A stretch of DNA of 64,000 bases from assembly GCF_046630445.1 (NCBI RefSeq), contig NC_092335.1, positions 630,662,001 through 630,726,000 on the forward strand, given 5' to 3'. This document shows, one piece after another, positions 47,174-60,439 of this stretch (positions are counted from its first letter, which is position 1; the number at the start of each line of letters is the position of its first letter). Under the pieces are notes generated by a model, which was given only the letters and a program-made list of their open reading frames with translations, was not told the DNA's origin and ran no database searches. Source of the DNA: Rutidosis leptorrhynchoides. Taxonomy: Eukaryota > Streptophyta > Magnoliopsida > Asterales > Asteraceae. The position numbers and the translations under genes are program-made.

Positions 47174-48354
47174 TTTTTCTTTGGATCTCTATTAGTCGAG
47201 CACTGTTCATCATTTTAAATATATTTTTTTGTCTTTTTTTTTGCCCTATTATGTCTTTATCATTTGAAGAAAGTTGATAGGATAGTATACATGAATACAT
47301 ACACTCGCTATTACACGGTTTAAAATATATAATATTTTTAAATTTTTTTTTAATTAAATCGCTAACACTTTTCAAGCAGCAGCGCGCGAACCGTCAGTCA
47401 CTATTCATCAATAGTGGCCGGCCACTATTCATCAATAGTGGCCGGCCACTATTCATCATTTTTTTTTTTTTACACTTTCACTTTTTTTTCCCACTTTCAC
47501 TTTATATATACTATATTGGCCGACTCCTATTCATTAATAGTAATTTTTTTTAATTTCCCACTATTCATCATTTTAATTTTTTTCCTCAAATACATGAATA
47601 CATACACTCGCTATTACACGGTTTAAAATATATAATATTTTTTTAATATTTTTTCTAAAGTTAAATCACTAACACTTTTAAAGCTGCAACGCTCGAACTC
47701 ACCTTTCTTGTTAGTATCATATACCAATACTGGAAACTTTGATGAGATCATATGATAACATCATGAGGTCATCCTATTTTTTTCTAAATATCTAACTTTT
47801 TTTTCTTTTTCTTTTTTTTTTAATTATCTAGCAATTTCCTTTTTGCTTTTATTTTGTTCTTTTTCCTTTGTGAAATATAATACTGAATGATTCACGTTAC
47901 ATGTATCAAGTTTTTTATATACAAGAAAAAATTTAGGAGTGAATTATTATTTTTAGTATAATACGTCTATTTTTTGAGTAAAAGTTATATGAAAAAGCAA
48001 ATATGTATTTAGTTATAGATTTTAATCTTAAAATAAAAATAATAAAATGTATTAACAACCTTTCAGATTAATGAGATACTACATGGAGCTTAAAGAAACT
48101 CATGTTTTTTATTACTTTATGTAACACGTTATAGCATTACAAAAAAATATCGCAAATACTTTACGCAATAATGTGCGGGCTTAATCCACTCGTTGAAGAG
48201 CATTGCCTAAAAGAATATTAAGGAGGACCCATATATGTATAGTTTAGAGCATAGTAGTACTAAATCCGACATCAAGTCCCTTGCCTATAGTTTAGAGCAT
48301 TGCCTAAATAATTCACAATTTTATTTTAGCTACAAAGGTGATTTGGCAAAATCA
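46570..48354. repeat. Upstream flank of the UGT pseudogene with TA microsatellite and repeated units
   Basis: The first about 200 bp align with the upstream flank of the intact gene (54440-54700). Then come a TA microsatellite (46806-46881) and a set of imperfect repeats up to about 47700. A phrase GAATACATACACTCGCTATT occurs near 47096, 47293 and 47596, and a palindromic GTGGCCGGCCAC occurs twice at a 24-bp pitch (47414-47425, 47438-47449). A second TA run lies at about 47130-47164. The remaining AT-rich part to 48354 shows no gene. Confidence 0.6.
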
Positions 48355-49089
48355 TTAGGTATGCTATTTAAGCAACGTCGATGTGTGCATTTGAGTTTTT
48401 TTGTTTAATCGTATAATTGAATAATGCACAATTTTACCTATAAAAATAAAAGCGATCATGGGACGATCATTACTATAAGCAATGTTAACATGTGCATTTG
48501 AGTTTTCTCTTTTAAGCATGGTCTTTTAGTGATATAAGCAACGGTAACATGTGCATTTGACTTTACTCTTTGAGCATGCTCTATAAGCAACGTTAACATG
48601 TACATTTGAGTTTTTTTGTATGGTATGATCGAATAATGCACAATATTATATTTTATTGCATCTAAAATATTGGAAGTAGTATCGTCGCCTTCGAGTAAAG
48701 GGAGTTTGACTTTTTCTACAATTATGTGGAAAAATGACTTCTCTTTTATTTTAAGGTAGTAGAGAAAGAATGTCTACATCTAACGTTCACAGACTCCACA
48801 TTAGTGAAATTGCGAATTGTTGTTGTATCAAATAAAAATGATTGTCGGACTATCATTACCATTTGGTAAAATCTTTAAACATGCTCTGTAAGATTTACAC
48901 ATGCATTTGAGTTTTTTCTTTAAGCAGGCTCTGTGAGCAATGTAAACAACGTTAATATGTGCAATTTGAGTTTTCGGGTATCGTATCGTATAATCAAATA
49001 ATGCACAATTTTATTTTGTCTATAAAAGTGATTATGGGAATATCATGGTAGAATATTTAAGCATGCTTTATAAGCAACATTAACGTGTG
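48355..49089. repeat. Degenerate minisatellite-like array
   Basis: The phrase AAGCAACGTTAACATGTGCA followed by TTTGAGTTTT recurs, with variation, about seven times (near 48370, 48476, 48537, 48586, 48893, 48948, 49073). A second phrase, AATGCACAATTTTA, recurs near 48423, 48635 and 49001. The last unit is cut by the hAT-like element. Spacing is irregular. Confidence 0.7.
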
Positions 49090-49779
49090 CAGGGGCGGAG
49101 GGAGTATGGGTCAAGTGGGGGTCAAATGACCCCTATGATCCATCCAAAATTAGTGTTAAAATCTTTAATATTTTGGATTGCACCAGGTCCGATGAAGCCC
49201 CATTACTTGTTAGATGAAATAGTGGGCTAAACAAAAGCATTGACTTAATATAATGGATACTTCCATTTGGGCTTATGTAAGGATGAGATAGTGGGACAAC
49301 TATGTGTATGTGTCGATGTGGGACTCCACTTCCATTTGTAGTTTATAATAATGAAAAAAGTGGGATAATAGGTGTATTTGTCGATGTGGGACTCTTTAGA
49401 CCACACTCACTCTATTGAATTGTCATTGTATTACGTAGTCTTTAAACAAGTTATTTTGAACAAGATTGGACATAATACGAGTATATGATGCTGAGAGTAT
49501 AATCTCTTCGTTTGTATGATATTACTAAAATTTTCAATTGCGATTTGTGATAAATTTTGAAAGCTTCAACATATACATAGTATAATAAATATATGTAAAT
49601 TTTAAAATCAATGAACAAATCGATTAATATCTCAACAGTTCTTATATATAGAATTTAATAATGGAGATCATTTTTATGGTTTGTACATAACCTGACCCGG
49701 ATTTTCATATATAACAAGACCCGTTTTGTGTTCGACGAATTAATGTCCCTAGTAAAAATATTTGCTGGATCCGCCACTG
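49090..49779. mobile_element. Non-autonomous hAT-like element
   Basis: 690 bp with inverted ends CAGGGGCGGA at the left and TCCGCCACTG at the right. It is flanked by AACGTGTG (49082-49089) and AGCGTGTG (49780-49787), an 8-bp duplication with one change. Ends and duplication length are typical of hAT. No transposase is present; the inside has phrases such as TGTCGATGTGGGACTC twice. Confidence 0.75.
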
Positions 49780-49787
49780 AGCGTGTG

Positions 49788-50150
49788 CATTTAAGTTTTC
49801 CAAGATTATACTTCGAATCATTTGAAGACGTGTCAACCACTCTATTGGGTATCATCAATCATGTACTCATCACATATAAGGCTCTTTACATACCATCTTA
49901 GGATAAGATAAGCTAATTAAGTATTGAAGATGATGCCTGAATATTAGAATTAGCTAAGAAAATTATCTATTATATAATTCAAAATCAAGTAACATTTCAA
50001 AGATAGAGATAATAAGTGATAAAAGCAGAATGCTATGTTGCACAGATTAAGTCCTAGACATGAGTAACTTGTCGAGCCTATTGAAGAACTAGACCAGTTG
50101 AGCCGGGCAGTATTTCTATCTATAAATTAAGTTGTTGCAAGGTTAAAAAT
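49788..50150. other. UGT upstream flank, duplicated segment
   Basis: Aligns in pieces with 54725-54950: ATCTTAGGATAAGATAA, ATTGAAGAACT and AAGTTGTTGCAAGGTTA occur in both. This shows that the tandem duplication reaches beyond the genes. No gene. Confidence 0.55.
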
Positions 50151-51783
<1,633 letters not shown>

Positions 51784-51972
51784 TAAAAATATTGTTAGTT
51801 GGGATTTATCGGCAAGGACCATGTACGAATCAGATAAGCTAAATTCGACTTTTGATCGGTTTTGACCCTTGAACTGATTTTGAAAAAGATTAGTCGATTA
51901 AATTCTAAAACCGATCACTCGGGGATTCACCTCGGTTTTTACACTATCAAGTTGAATTCATTAGAAGAGATA
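51784..51972. other. UGT upstream flank, duplicated segment (second piece)
   Basis: Aligns with 54953-55400 (TTTTGAAAAAGATTAGTCGA and CGGTTTTTACACTA in both). The intact-gene copy has a SINE inserted here that this copy lacks. Confidence 0.6.
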
Positions 51973-52283
51973 GACAAAATTTTACGCTGGTCCCTAAACT
52001 TTGTATCAAATAACATAAGTGACCTTTTTTTTTTTACTTCGTTAACCTCGAACTTTAAACTATTTCATGGTTGACCTTGGACTAAACGGGCATTAATTTT
52101 ATCCCGTTAAATTATATAACATGACATAATGCCCGTTAAGTCCATTTAACGGGATAAAATTAATGCCCGTTAAGTCCAAGGTCCAATGTAAAATAGTTTA
52201 ATAGTTGAGGTCAACGAAGTGATAAAAAAGTCGTCGATGTTATTTGATACAAAGTTTAAGAATCAAAACGGCGAAATTTTGTC
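51973..52283. mobile_element. Fold-back MITE
   Basis: 311 bp that is almost wholly an inverted repeat: GACAAAATTTTACG at the left against CGGCGAAATTTTGTC at the right, with AACGGGATAAAATTAATGCC near the centre matching its complement. The flanks GAAGAGATA and GCAGAGATA form a 9-bp duplication with one change, suggesting the Mutator type. Transcripts would form a long hairpin. Confidence 0.7.
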
Positions 52284-52837
52284 GCAGAGATATATATGAA
52301 TATAATAGAAAATCCGTATATTCATATACACAATACTACCGAATCTCATTAAGCATTCACACATTGTAAGGAAGATAATGAGCATTCAGTCCTATGATTG
52401 AAGTACTAAAATGGTTTGCAAGTATGTTCTCTGTTTAGAATTATATTTTTTTATCAGCCGATTGTCTCTACGGTAGATTTATCCATGAACAAGATATAAT
52501 ATTCGATGTAGATTAATTGCTTATATTGGGGCAATCTTTCTTCAAAGTCATAATTATGTCATCTTTTGTCAAAAGATTGATTATTAACTTTAGATAAATC
52601 TATAACAATAATTTACAATCATTAATTTTGATGATGATTTGATAAATGTCTCTCTTCAGAATCAATCATTGATTAATTGATTAGTAACAAACTCAGCTTT
52701 TACGTAAAAAAAAAAAAAAATAAACTCAATTATCTTTATTCTCTACTATATATACAAAAAAAACTTATTGTTATTTTTATTATTATTTATAATAATTATT
52801 GAATTATTAATTCCGCGAAGTCGCGGGCGTAGACTAG
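52284..52837 (+). mobile_element. AT-rich sequence ending in a Helitron-type 3' terminus
   Basis: Ends with the hairpin CCGCGAAGTCGCGG (52813-52826), ten bases of spacer, and CTAG followed by T (52834-52837). The 5' end of this Helitron is not identified, so the left limit is only nominal. No gene. Confidence 0.5.
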
Positions 52838-52851
52838 TTAAATATTAAAAG

Positions 52852-52853
<2 letters not shown>

Positions 52854-52943
<90 letters not shown>
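52854..52943. repeat. TA microsatellite
   Basis: About 45 TA units directly right of the Helitron end and 170 bp from the 3' end of the UGT gene. Confidence 0.95.
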
Positions 52944-52946
<3 letters not shown>

Positions 52947-52959
52947 TGTCACGAAAGGG

Positions 52960-53050
52960 CCGGATATGATCGCATGATAATCTAGTTAAACTGTGCACAT
53001 CTAAGTAAAAATAGTTGTCTTTATCAGGTAGTCTGAACAATAAAAACCTT
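52960..53050. repeat. SINE-B-tail-like fragment
   Basis: GATAATCTAGTTAAACTGTG, then GTAGTCTGAACAATAAAAACC, resembles the fragments near 40335-40400 and 40815-40890 and the tail of the SINE at 55027. Divergent, so uncertain. Confidence 0.4.
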
Positions 53051-53110
53051 ATCCGTTTTTCAGAATAATTGTTGAATTAAAAGAGTAACGTGCGTATTCT
53101 TGTTTCCGAT

Positions 53111-54439
53111 TCAAGTATCATCCAAGAAAGCTTGAAGATTAATAGAGGATGATCCACCATTGCTTAAAGCTTCTCGCGCTAAACCCCTCCATTTCTCCGC
53201 ATTTCTTTTCATTTCCCCTTCATTCATCACCAACTCTACACACCTCTTAATCTCATCTCCTTCCACCACTCCATCACCCAACCTCCTCTTCACTCTAACC
53301 CCTATTTTCCACACGTCTTCAATCATCTTCGCGTTTGTACCTTGATCAGTCCACACCGGAAACACCACCACCGGAACACCACAATATAACGTCTCCACTG
53401 TAGAATTCCATCCACCGTGCGTCATGAAACACCCAATCGCTTGGTGGCTCAACACCGCTACTTGAGCACACCAATCCACTATCATCCCTTGTTTTTGCAG
53501 TTCATCTTTCTTGCTCAATCTTTTTACTTGCTCACTATCTCTTATCACCCATAGAAACGGACGACCAATCTCCAACAACCCCTTTGCGATCTCATCAGTT
53601 TGTTCCATTGATAATGTTGCTATTGTTCCAAATGAGACGTACACAACCGAAGATTTATGTTTTGTCTTTAACCACTGCAAGCAATTGCAACTGTCCGATG
53701 AATCTTTTTCGTGCGGTGGAGTTAATGGCCCAATCGGGAGGAACTCAAGTTTATCAGTTGCTTGAATAAATTGCATTTCTAGTTCGTTAAAACTGTTAAC
53801 GAGTACCCTTGGAGATACTTCGAGTACATCAAGATGGTCTTTCGTAAGTTGTAGCAGAAAATCGTGTTCCTTTGGTCTTGTTGGCAAAAAGAACGACGGC
53901 ATATCATACTTTGTTAATTGTGGTAGTCCGGGTAAATTGATAGATAACATATTATAATTATCGTTGTTGATGGTGGCACTTGATATCAAGTCTTTATAGC
54001 CATTGAAATAGTAGTAGTAAATAACCAAAATAATGGCTGGTTGGCACCAAAGAAGGGTGGACTTGACACCATGGGCCTTTGCAACCGCTGCTGCCCATGG
54101 TAGGCCAGTGGTGTAAACCAAGTTGTCAAACGGTTTGCCTGCAGCAGAAGCGGAACTGATAAGTTTTTCAACGACTGAAGTACAGTTTGTAGTGAAATCT
54201 ATGGTGAGTTGTTGCAGGGTGACAGGAGGTTGTAAGCCGTTATCATGTCCATCGGAGAATGGAACAACGTTAAGCGCATCAGGAATGGTTTTTTTGTCAA
54301 GGCGGTTTGTGATGGAGATGCTGGTGCAAATGGTGACATCGGCACCCAATTCCAAGAGACGGTTCGCAAAGCAGATGGATGGGTTGATAAAGCCGTGTAA
54401 AGGAAAGGCGAGGATAAGGATTTTTTGGTGACGTGTCAT
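53111..54439 (-). CDS. UGT75-type UDP-glycosyltransferase, intronless
   Basis: 442 residues, single exon, family GT1, cytosolic, transferring a sugar (likely glucose) from UDP-sugar to a small molecule. The PSPG box is complete (WCAQVAVLSHQAIGCF through HGGWNS to PVWTDQ, about residues 330-373). The final Gln suits UDP-glucose. LLWCQPAIILVIYYYYFNGY matches the UGT75 signature region; relatives include anthocyanin 5-O- and crocetin/ABA-type glucosyltransferases. The acceptor cannot be told. Odd: the N-terminal motif reads FPLHGFINP where the family has GHINP, so the catalytic His is replaced by Phe (residue 16). A TATA-like box lies about 80 bp upstream. The start is the first Met and matches the pseudogene copy. 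It is about 15-25 residues shorter than typical UGT75 proteins. Confidence 0.9.
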   Translation of the reverse strand: MTRHQKILILAFPLHGFINPSICFANRLLELGADVTICTSISITNRLDKKTIPDALNVVPFSDGHDNGLQPPVTLQQLTIDFTTNCTSVVEKLISSASAAGKPFDNLVYTTGLPWAAAVAKAHGVKSTLLWCQPAIILVIYYYYFNGYKDLISSATINNDNYNMLSINLPGLPQLTKYDMPSFFLPTRPKEHDFLLQLTKDHLDVLEVSPRVLVNSFNELEMQFIQATDKLEFLPIGPLTPPHEKDSSDSCNCLQWLKTKHKSSVVYVSFGTIATLSMEQTDEIAKGLLEIGRPFLWVIRDSEQVKRLSKKDELQKQGMIVDWCAQVAVLSHQAIGCFMTHGGWNSTVETLYCGVPVVVFPVWTDQGTNAKMIEDVWKIGVRVKRRLGDGVVEGDEIKRCVELVMNEGEMKRNAEKWRGLAREALSNGGSSSINLQAFLDDT

Positions 54440-54516
54440 TGGGATGAAGCTGATGAAGGCTCTGATTATAACTTGAGCACGGAATTAAGTTGTGGAAAGT
54501 ACCTTTACGATTTGAT

Positions 54517-54525
54517 CTTTTTATA
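54517..54525 (-). promoter_or_regulatory. TATA-like box of the UGT gene
   Basis: TATAAAAAG on the minus strand, about 80 bp before the ATG. The sequence around it is kept in the dead copy near 46640. Confidence 0.6.
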
Positions 54526-55026
54526 GACCATGCTTACAAGAATACAAGTTACAACATGTCTCACCCATCTGATCTTACCACGTATAAACAAGCAATTACA
54601 AGTCTACAACTCACCTGAAAACTTTGTTTTTATTGTTTATTTTAAGAGGATTTTCAAAATTTACAGAAAATTTGTTTTTATCCTATTAGAGAGCATATCA
54701 TGTCAGCCTCTATCACGGGTACCATGTGCCCATCACATGAAATGACAGGAACCCATCTTAGGATAAGATAAAATATATGAAAATTCTAAACTTCTAGTAT
54801 ATATAATACTCGTAATTGATTAAAAAAAAATGTTATCTTGAACAAATCATGTCCTGGAGATGAAACAAGTCAAGCCGATTGAAGAACTCGACGAGTTGAG
54901 ACTGACAGTCATTCTATATATAAATATAACTTGTTGCAAGGTTATAAAATTTGTCAGTCGGGATTAATTGGCATGGACCTTGTAGGGATTACTTGGCCAA
55001 ATCATGGATTAATCAGATAACCATCA
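54526..55026. other. Upstream flank of the intact UGT gene
   Basis: No gene. It matches 46640-46780, 49855-50150 and the start of 51784-51972 in order, so it is the uninflated version of the duplicated flank. Confidence 0.5.
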
Positions 55027-55215
55027 CAAGATAGCTCAGGGCAATTCCTTATAAGAGGTCTCATGTTTGAATATTGTCTATAACGAATATTTAGTGGTCT
55101 CCATGGATGAGTTAAAACAACCAGATAATAATCCTATTGGGTTGTGTACATCAGAGTATGGGGTCCGATTACTCGCCCTCCCGAGTAGCCAGAACATAGA
55201 AAACTTTCTACCTTT
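55027..55215 (+). mobile_element. tRNA-derived SINE, family B, copy 1
   Basis: The head AGATAGCTCAGGGC resembles box A and TCATGTTTGAATATTG a decayed box B. The body includes AGAGTATGGGGTCCGATTA and CGCCCTCCCGAGTAGCC. A copy at 61476-61652 shares this body. It is inserted in the duplicated UGT flank and absent from the matching site near 51830. Confidence 0.65.
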
Positions 55216-55953
55216 TACACAGTACCGTTTTTATGGATTAATTAGATGTTGACCAACTTTAAATTTGACCAACTAAATATGACTTTTGACCGATTTTGAC
55301 CTTGGACTGATTTTGAAAAAGATTAGTCGATCTGCTTCTTAAACGATCACTCGCAGATTAATTTCGGTTTTTACACTACTACGTTGATTCATTAAAACAT
55401 ATTACAAGTACATTAACAAAGACGTACATATAAGCATTATCGTATATTAAGCTTAGCCAACAAGAACCCAACTACATTTCAAGATTTAAAACTTAAAAAA
55501 CAATACAAACCTCAGTAACTATTTAATTCCATTCAATTGATGACATCTCATCTCATGAGAAATCAATAGACTAATTAAACAGTAACAATCAGCAACAGTC
55601 TAATACGAACAATTCTACATTTACAAAATTCTTACTAAAATATGTTTACAAAATGATGCAAACAAATCATGATGTTAGGGAAGTGTGAACCAGCAGAGAT
55701 AAAAAAAAATTTAATTATTTATCCTAATTGGTTAATATCTATTGACAACTCATTTTGTGGTAAAAGAGTATTTGTAAGGTACTAACCCGATCGGATGGCC
55801 GCAAAGTTGATGTTCCAAAATGGTTGATCATCTTTTCTTAAACCCGTATTTTTTACGCTCATAAAACAAATCCGTTTTAGCACTCCCCAAATTCACAATT
55901 TTCGGGCATCCATCTCTATCTTTCTCCTGTTGTGTGCACTCTTTACAATAATA
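55216..55953. other. Intergenic sequence, AT-rich
   Basis: The first 180 bp end the duplicated UGT flank. The rest shows no gene; a CATCTCTATCTTTCTCC stretch precedes the Helitron end. Confidence 0.3.
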
Positions 55954-56087
55954 CTAGATTTTAAGAGCCCGTGCGTTGCACGGAAGCTCTATAAAATAGT
56001 TTTCGTAATTATTATTATTTGTATAACATTGTTTGTTGTTGATAGCAGTTTAATGACGGAACATTTTAAGAGCTCGTGTGTTGCACG
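55954..56087 (-). mobile_element. Two Helitron-type 3' end sequences
   Basis: On the minus strand the hairpin CCGTGCAACGCACGG (55983-55969) is followed by GCTCTTAAAAT and CTAG then T (55957-55954), a textbook Helitron 3' end. A related stem, CGTGCAACACACG with AGCTCTTAAAAT, lies 100 bp to the right (56087-56060). The element body would extend rightwards on the minus strand; its 5' end is not identified. Confidence 0.6.
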
Positions 56088-59000
56088 GTTGCTCTACAAT
56101 CAAAGCCCTTCCGATTATCCAAACAATTTACCAGAACAATATTATATGGATAATTTATAAACTTAACTATTAGTTTTAGTATATAATTCTACAACCATTG
56201 AATAAATAATACAACAATAGAGGAATTTTGATATGTAATTGTTTAGAAACATGAGCATTTAAGCTTCATGATTTTATACTAAATGTTTGAAATGCCCATA
56301 TGTACGAATAAAATGTTACAAAAACAAAGGAGTCACACCAATATAAAAATTGAAATCCCCATATGACCAAGGGTATTATATCCTCTGTGATTTCTACAAA
56401 ACTACCAGTACACCAACAGTTACATTTAATTGGTTTATAGAAGAATTGTAGCACACTTCATTGACACCCCATACGCCACTTCAATGCATTTACATTGTAG
56501 CTCCAAATCTTTACTAAAAAAGATGATTAATTTAAAGATTAGGTTTTAATAGTATTAGAATGAAGAATAAATGACAAAACAATGTTGGTGGGTAAATGAC
56601 AAACCAATGTTAGTGGGTAAATCTAACGCTAATTTGTTTCGACGTGTATCAAGACAACTCTTTTTGATCTGTACGGAACATTGACATCTTTATTTTTTCC
56701 ACCCCCAAAACAATGATATCACGTAACTCTTGTGCTTTCACACTACATTGCAGCTCCAAATCTCTTCCCTATTGACACATAGCAAATGGGTAGTATGTAT
56801 TAGAAATACATTTAGGTGACTTTCAACCCTATTTGACTGGCCTTCTTTCTTAATTTTAGCTAAATATTAATGTATAGCAAATTCTAATCTCTTGACCCCT
56901 TGGAGATCAACACAACCCAAAATTGACACATTCACAAACAAATGGATTGAATTGGTACCTAATGCCATTAATAATCCACCAAGAGATATTATAAAACAGT
57001 AAAAAGATTGTTTATGACCTCTTGCTGACCACCAGCAATACGGTTGTAATTTTTATTATGGCGGCGTAGATATCCACTTGTGTCAATGTGATGAAGCCTA
57101 ATTCTTTGATCTTGTCTCCAAGTTTTGCCGCTTCCCTCGATTTCAACTCTTCAACATAAATAAAATTCAAACACAATGGTGAATATAAAAACGATGTATT
57201 TTTCGGTGTAATTTAACATTTACCATGTAAAATTTACTCAATAACAAAAATAACTGAGAAATACAAATGAAGTTCTCACCTCCAATAATCTCCAGTATCT
57301 GAATTACCATCATCTCTAAAGCAACTTACCAACATAAATGATCACATAAGTGACTTGAACACTCTAAAATTTCATTCTAGTTTTATATCTTTCACATATA
57401 AGTAAAATTTCAATTAATTCTGTTGCATAAAAACAATAAAAGGGTCAATTCACTCACCTATAGGTTGCCTGATATTAGTGAAGCATGCAAGTGGCTATGG
57501 AGCCATTTTCTTGTTTGCATGTATTGCATCCTAATAATAGTTCTAGTTTTAATGTTGTCTCCCGACTTCGCGAATGTCTCGGGCTCAGGCCTAACAATCT
57601 GGTTGTAAAAGACCAATTGTAAGCAGCAAATAAGAAGTAATATGGTGCAATTGAGTTTAACACTTACAAATTAGATATTTAAATATAATCGACAGAGATA
57701 AGAACACGAACATACCCACTAACTATTAGCATCTTCAACATTTGGAAAGCCAGTAACAGATCACGTCACAAAATCACATTAATTATAGTAACTATCATCA
57801 AAAGAAATTAATTTAATCAAACAGTGTTAGCCGAGTCATGAGTCATTTTCTTTGATAAAAACGAAAGAAATTTTGATTGATAAAGAAATTCTTTAATTGC
57901 TTATTAAAGCTACACTTAGAGTTAATGACGAATTGTTTAACAAAAATCAAGCTCATTTACTCCAGGCTATCAAGCCCATATGTAACACTTTAAACATTGC
58001 AACCAACACTGATTTCAAAAATTGTTTCCTTTTAAAACAGCCTTAAAAAAAAAAAAAAAAAAAAAACTATATGAGTGACGCATGACAAACATGGAAGAAA
58101 GTCTTAAATGTTTTGACAACTACAAGTAATGTAATAATACTCTGATAAAAGGTTGCAACACAACTATAAGTTTGACGTGCTTTAACCCGACGCTGTTATG
58201 GCCGGTTATTCAACCCGAAATACTGACTCATCTTGCCACCTTTAGCTATTATGCGTCTTAAAGATCGGGGAATTAACATAAGTAAGATATAACATATGAC
58301 TCGACCAAATAAGCATGAAAATGCAAACACTCAAACTATCAGTGTACTAATATGAGAAATTCTCTCATGATAAACACACTTTGATTGACATATGACAAGA
58401 TTCTGTACTCTAACTTATATGAAACTGCAATATGTAGTATGGACTCTAAGGATCAGATGCAACCACAAACTTTTTTAAAAGACACAATAAAATAAAAAAT
58501 TGTATAATTTCTCCTCTCTTAATGACTAACATAATAATTAAAGTAATGATATTCAGTTTAACAATCTTCACCTGATTTAGCAATCGATAGCCATTGGGAG
58601 CCAACATGCACTAATGGACTAAGCTCATTTCGACCAGCCTTTTTTCTAAAGATACCAACCAAAATTCCGTCAAACCAACAACAAATCACATCCTTATATA
58701 CAGTTGCATATGGTAAATCTATGTCACTAATATTAAGTCAATATCAGATAAGAATGAAGGTAATTGCAGGTAAGAGACCAAAGAAACTAACCTTAGAAAC
58801 TGAATTGAAGGCACACGGGATAGCACCAAAAAAAGAAAAAGTGAAACACAACTCCCACAAAACTTTGCAACTTCAACGAAACTTAACAAACAACCTGGGA
58901 ACAGAAAATACTACACAGATTATAAGAATCCGTATACATACATCCGTTTAACTTTACAGATTCAAACACTACTCTATCTGTATAATACAAAACCTAAAAT

Positions 59001-59190
59001 CAAATAAAAGCTAATCGAAAACAAACATTATTAACAGACAAAATGAAACAACTAAGTTAAAAATGAAACAAACCTTCGAACACGTTTTTTTTTCTCTTTT
59101 TGGTAGTGGAGATATGTTGGAAAGATATACCAGCACCAGCAGAAGTTGAAGGAATGATGTAACCAAAGAGCTTCATCAACCAAAGCCTGC
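56088..59190 (-). other. Unresolved region, possible decayed gene pieces
   Basis: AT-rich. Several minus-strand pieces have exon-like borders but no recognised family: about 58640-58572 (ending AATCAG before GTGAAG), about 59188-59063 (after TTGCAG, with MKLFGYIIPSTSAGAG) and about 57150-57020 (SREAAKLGDKIKELGFITL). They could be fragments carried by a Helitron or an old pseudogene. I cannot support a gene model. An A run lies at about 58045-58066. Confidence 0.25.
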
Positions 59191-60439
59191 AACCACCATT
59201 AACAGACAAAATCGAATATAACCTCTAAATACTTGGGCCTATTGCAATGGGCCGTGTTAGACCCCCAAGTGCCCGGAGCACGCCTCCAACACGCTGGTAA
59301 CGCGGCCTGTTGGGATAATTCTTTTCATTGTTTATGTGCGACCAACGCCAGACGTGTTTGATTATGTTTATATTGTACTTCATTTCACAAACTGTAACGG
59401 GGAAGATGATTCTTTTGACCAAGATTAGCGCAAAGCAACACATGAAAACATGTCAAATAAAATAAATGCACAAAATTAGCCCTTTTTCACTTGGACATTT
59501 CATCAAACACATAGTGTGCATCTTGTAGTGTTAATAAAAAACAGAATATGTCAAAAGTTAATACCTCTGTAACATCCAAAGTCTCATCCATTACTCATTT
59601 TGGTCAGTTTGTGGTCAAATATCACTCCAATTTCTAGTGTCCTACACTTATTGCTCTTATGGTTAATCAACACGTATTAAATTGAAGGAAAAAAACAACC
59701 ATTATAAGCTCTTCAAAAATGATCCCAAATACCAATTAACCTCAATTGATATTTATATATTTAAATTTAAAAATTTGAACATACAATTAACTGAACTGAA
59801 ACGATAAAACAGATACCTCTACTGTCTAGGGTTCAGACGATGCCATGGCCAATTGAATCTGAAACGTAGGTATATGCTCAATTGATTATCAGAATATTGA
59901 ATTGCTAAACCGCCAAAAGATTGTCAACTATAATATTCTTCGTAAAATTGGCATAACCAACTTTGAGCTTGATCGTCAGTAATCAATTTTATAGGGTTTT
60001 TTTCGACCTGATTCATCAGACCAGATATGATGTCGTAGATGAACGAATATCTGCCACTCCATCGTGATACTTTTGCAGATTAACAACTTTATTAGTTTCG
60101 ATTTCGTTACGCAAACAAAAATTATGAACCCTAACTGAGTTGAGTTGCAGAGGGTTTTCGCATAGAACCCAAATATATAAAATTTATACCGTTCTGAAGA
60201 GAAAATCGTTACCGATTAATTAATGGTGCCGCCGTTATCTATTACAGCGACATGAGGCCATAATCGACGGTCAAAAGGATATGGGTTTGCTAAATTTTGA
60301 AGAGAGAGAATATGTAGTTTTTTTATTTCGTAGTTAAAGGTTTGATTGGGACGCGTGGTATTTTGAAGAATTTTGCCAGAAAAAAATAAAAAAATTCAGG
60401 AAACAAAGAGACTTGACACGTGGAAGTCCTATAGTGGGG
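59191..60439 (-). other. Promoter-and-leader-like sequence of unknown gene
   Basis: On the minus strand 60300-59816 looks like a leader. It has CTCTCTCTTCAAAATTTAGC near 60300, an AACCCTAG phrase, and ATGGCATCGTCTGAACCC followed by a GTATCTG donor-like end. No long frame. It directly abuts the broken end of the PHF5-like copy. Confidence 0.25.

Noticed and set aside
48355-49089. CRISPR-like or satellite array
   Set aside because: This is a eukaryotic genome, and units vary in length and spacing; it is a decayed minisatellite.
57423-57663. Short frames on both strands as genes
   Set aside because: No family features, no start context and no splicing support.
59225-59443. 72-residue minus-strand frame
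   Set aside because: No recognised motif and poor codon pattern; treated as chance.
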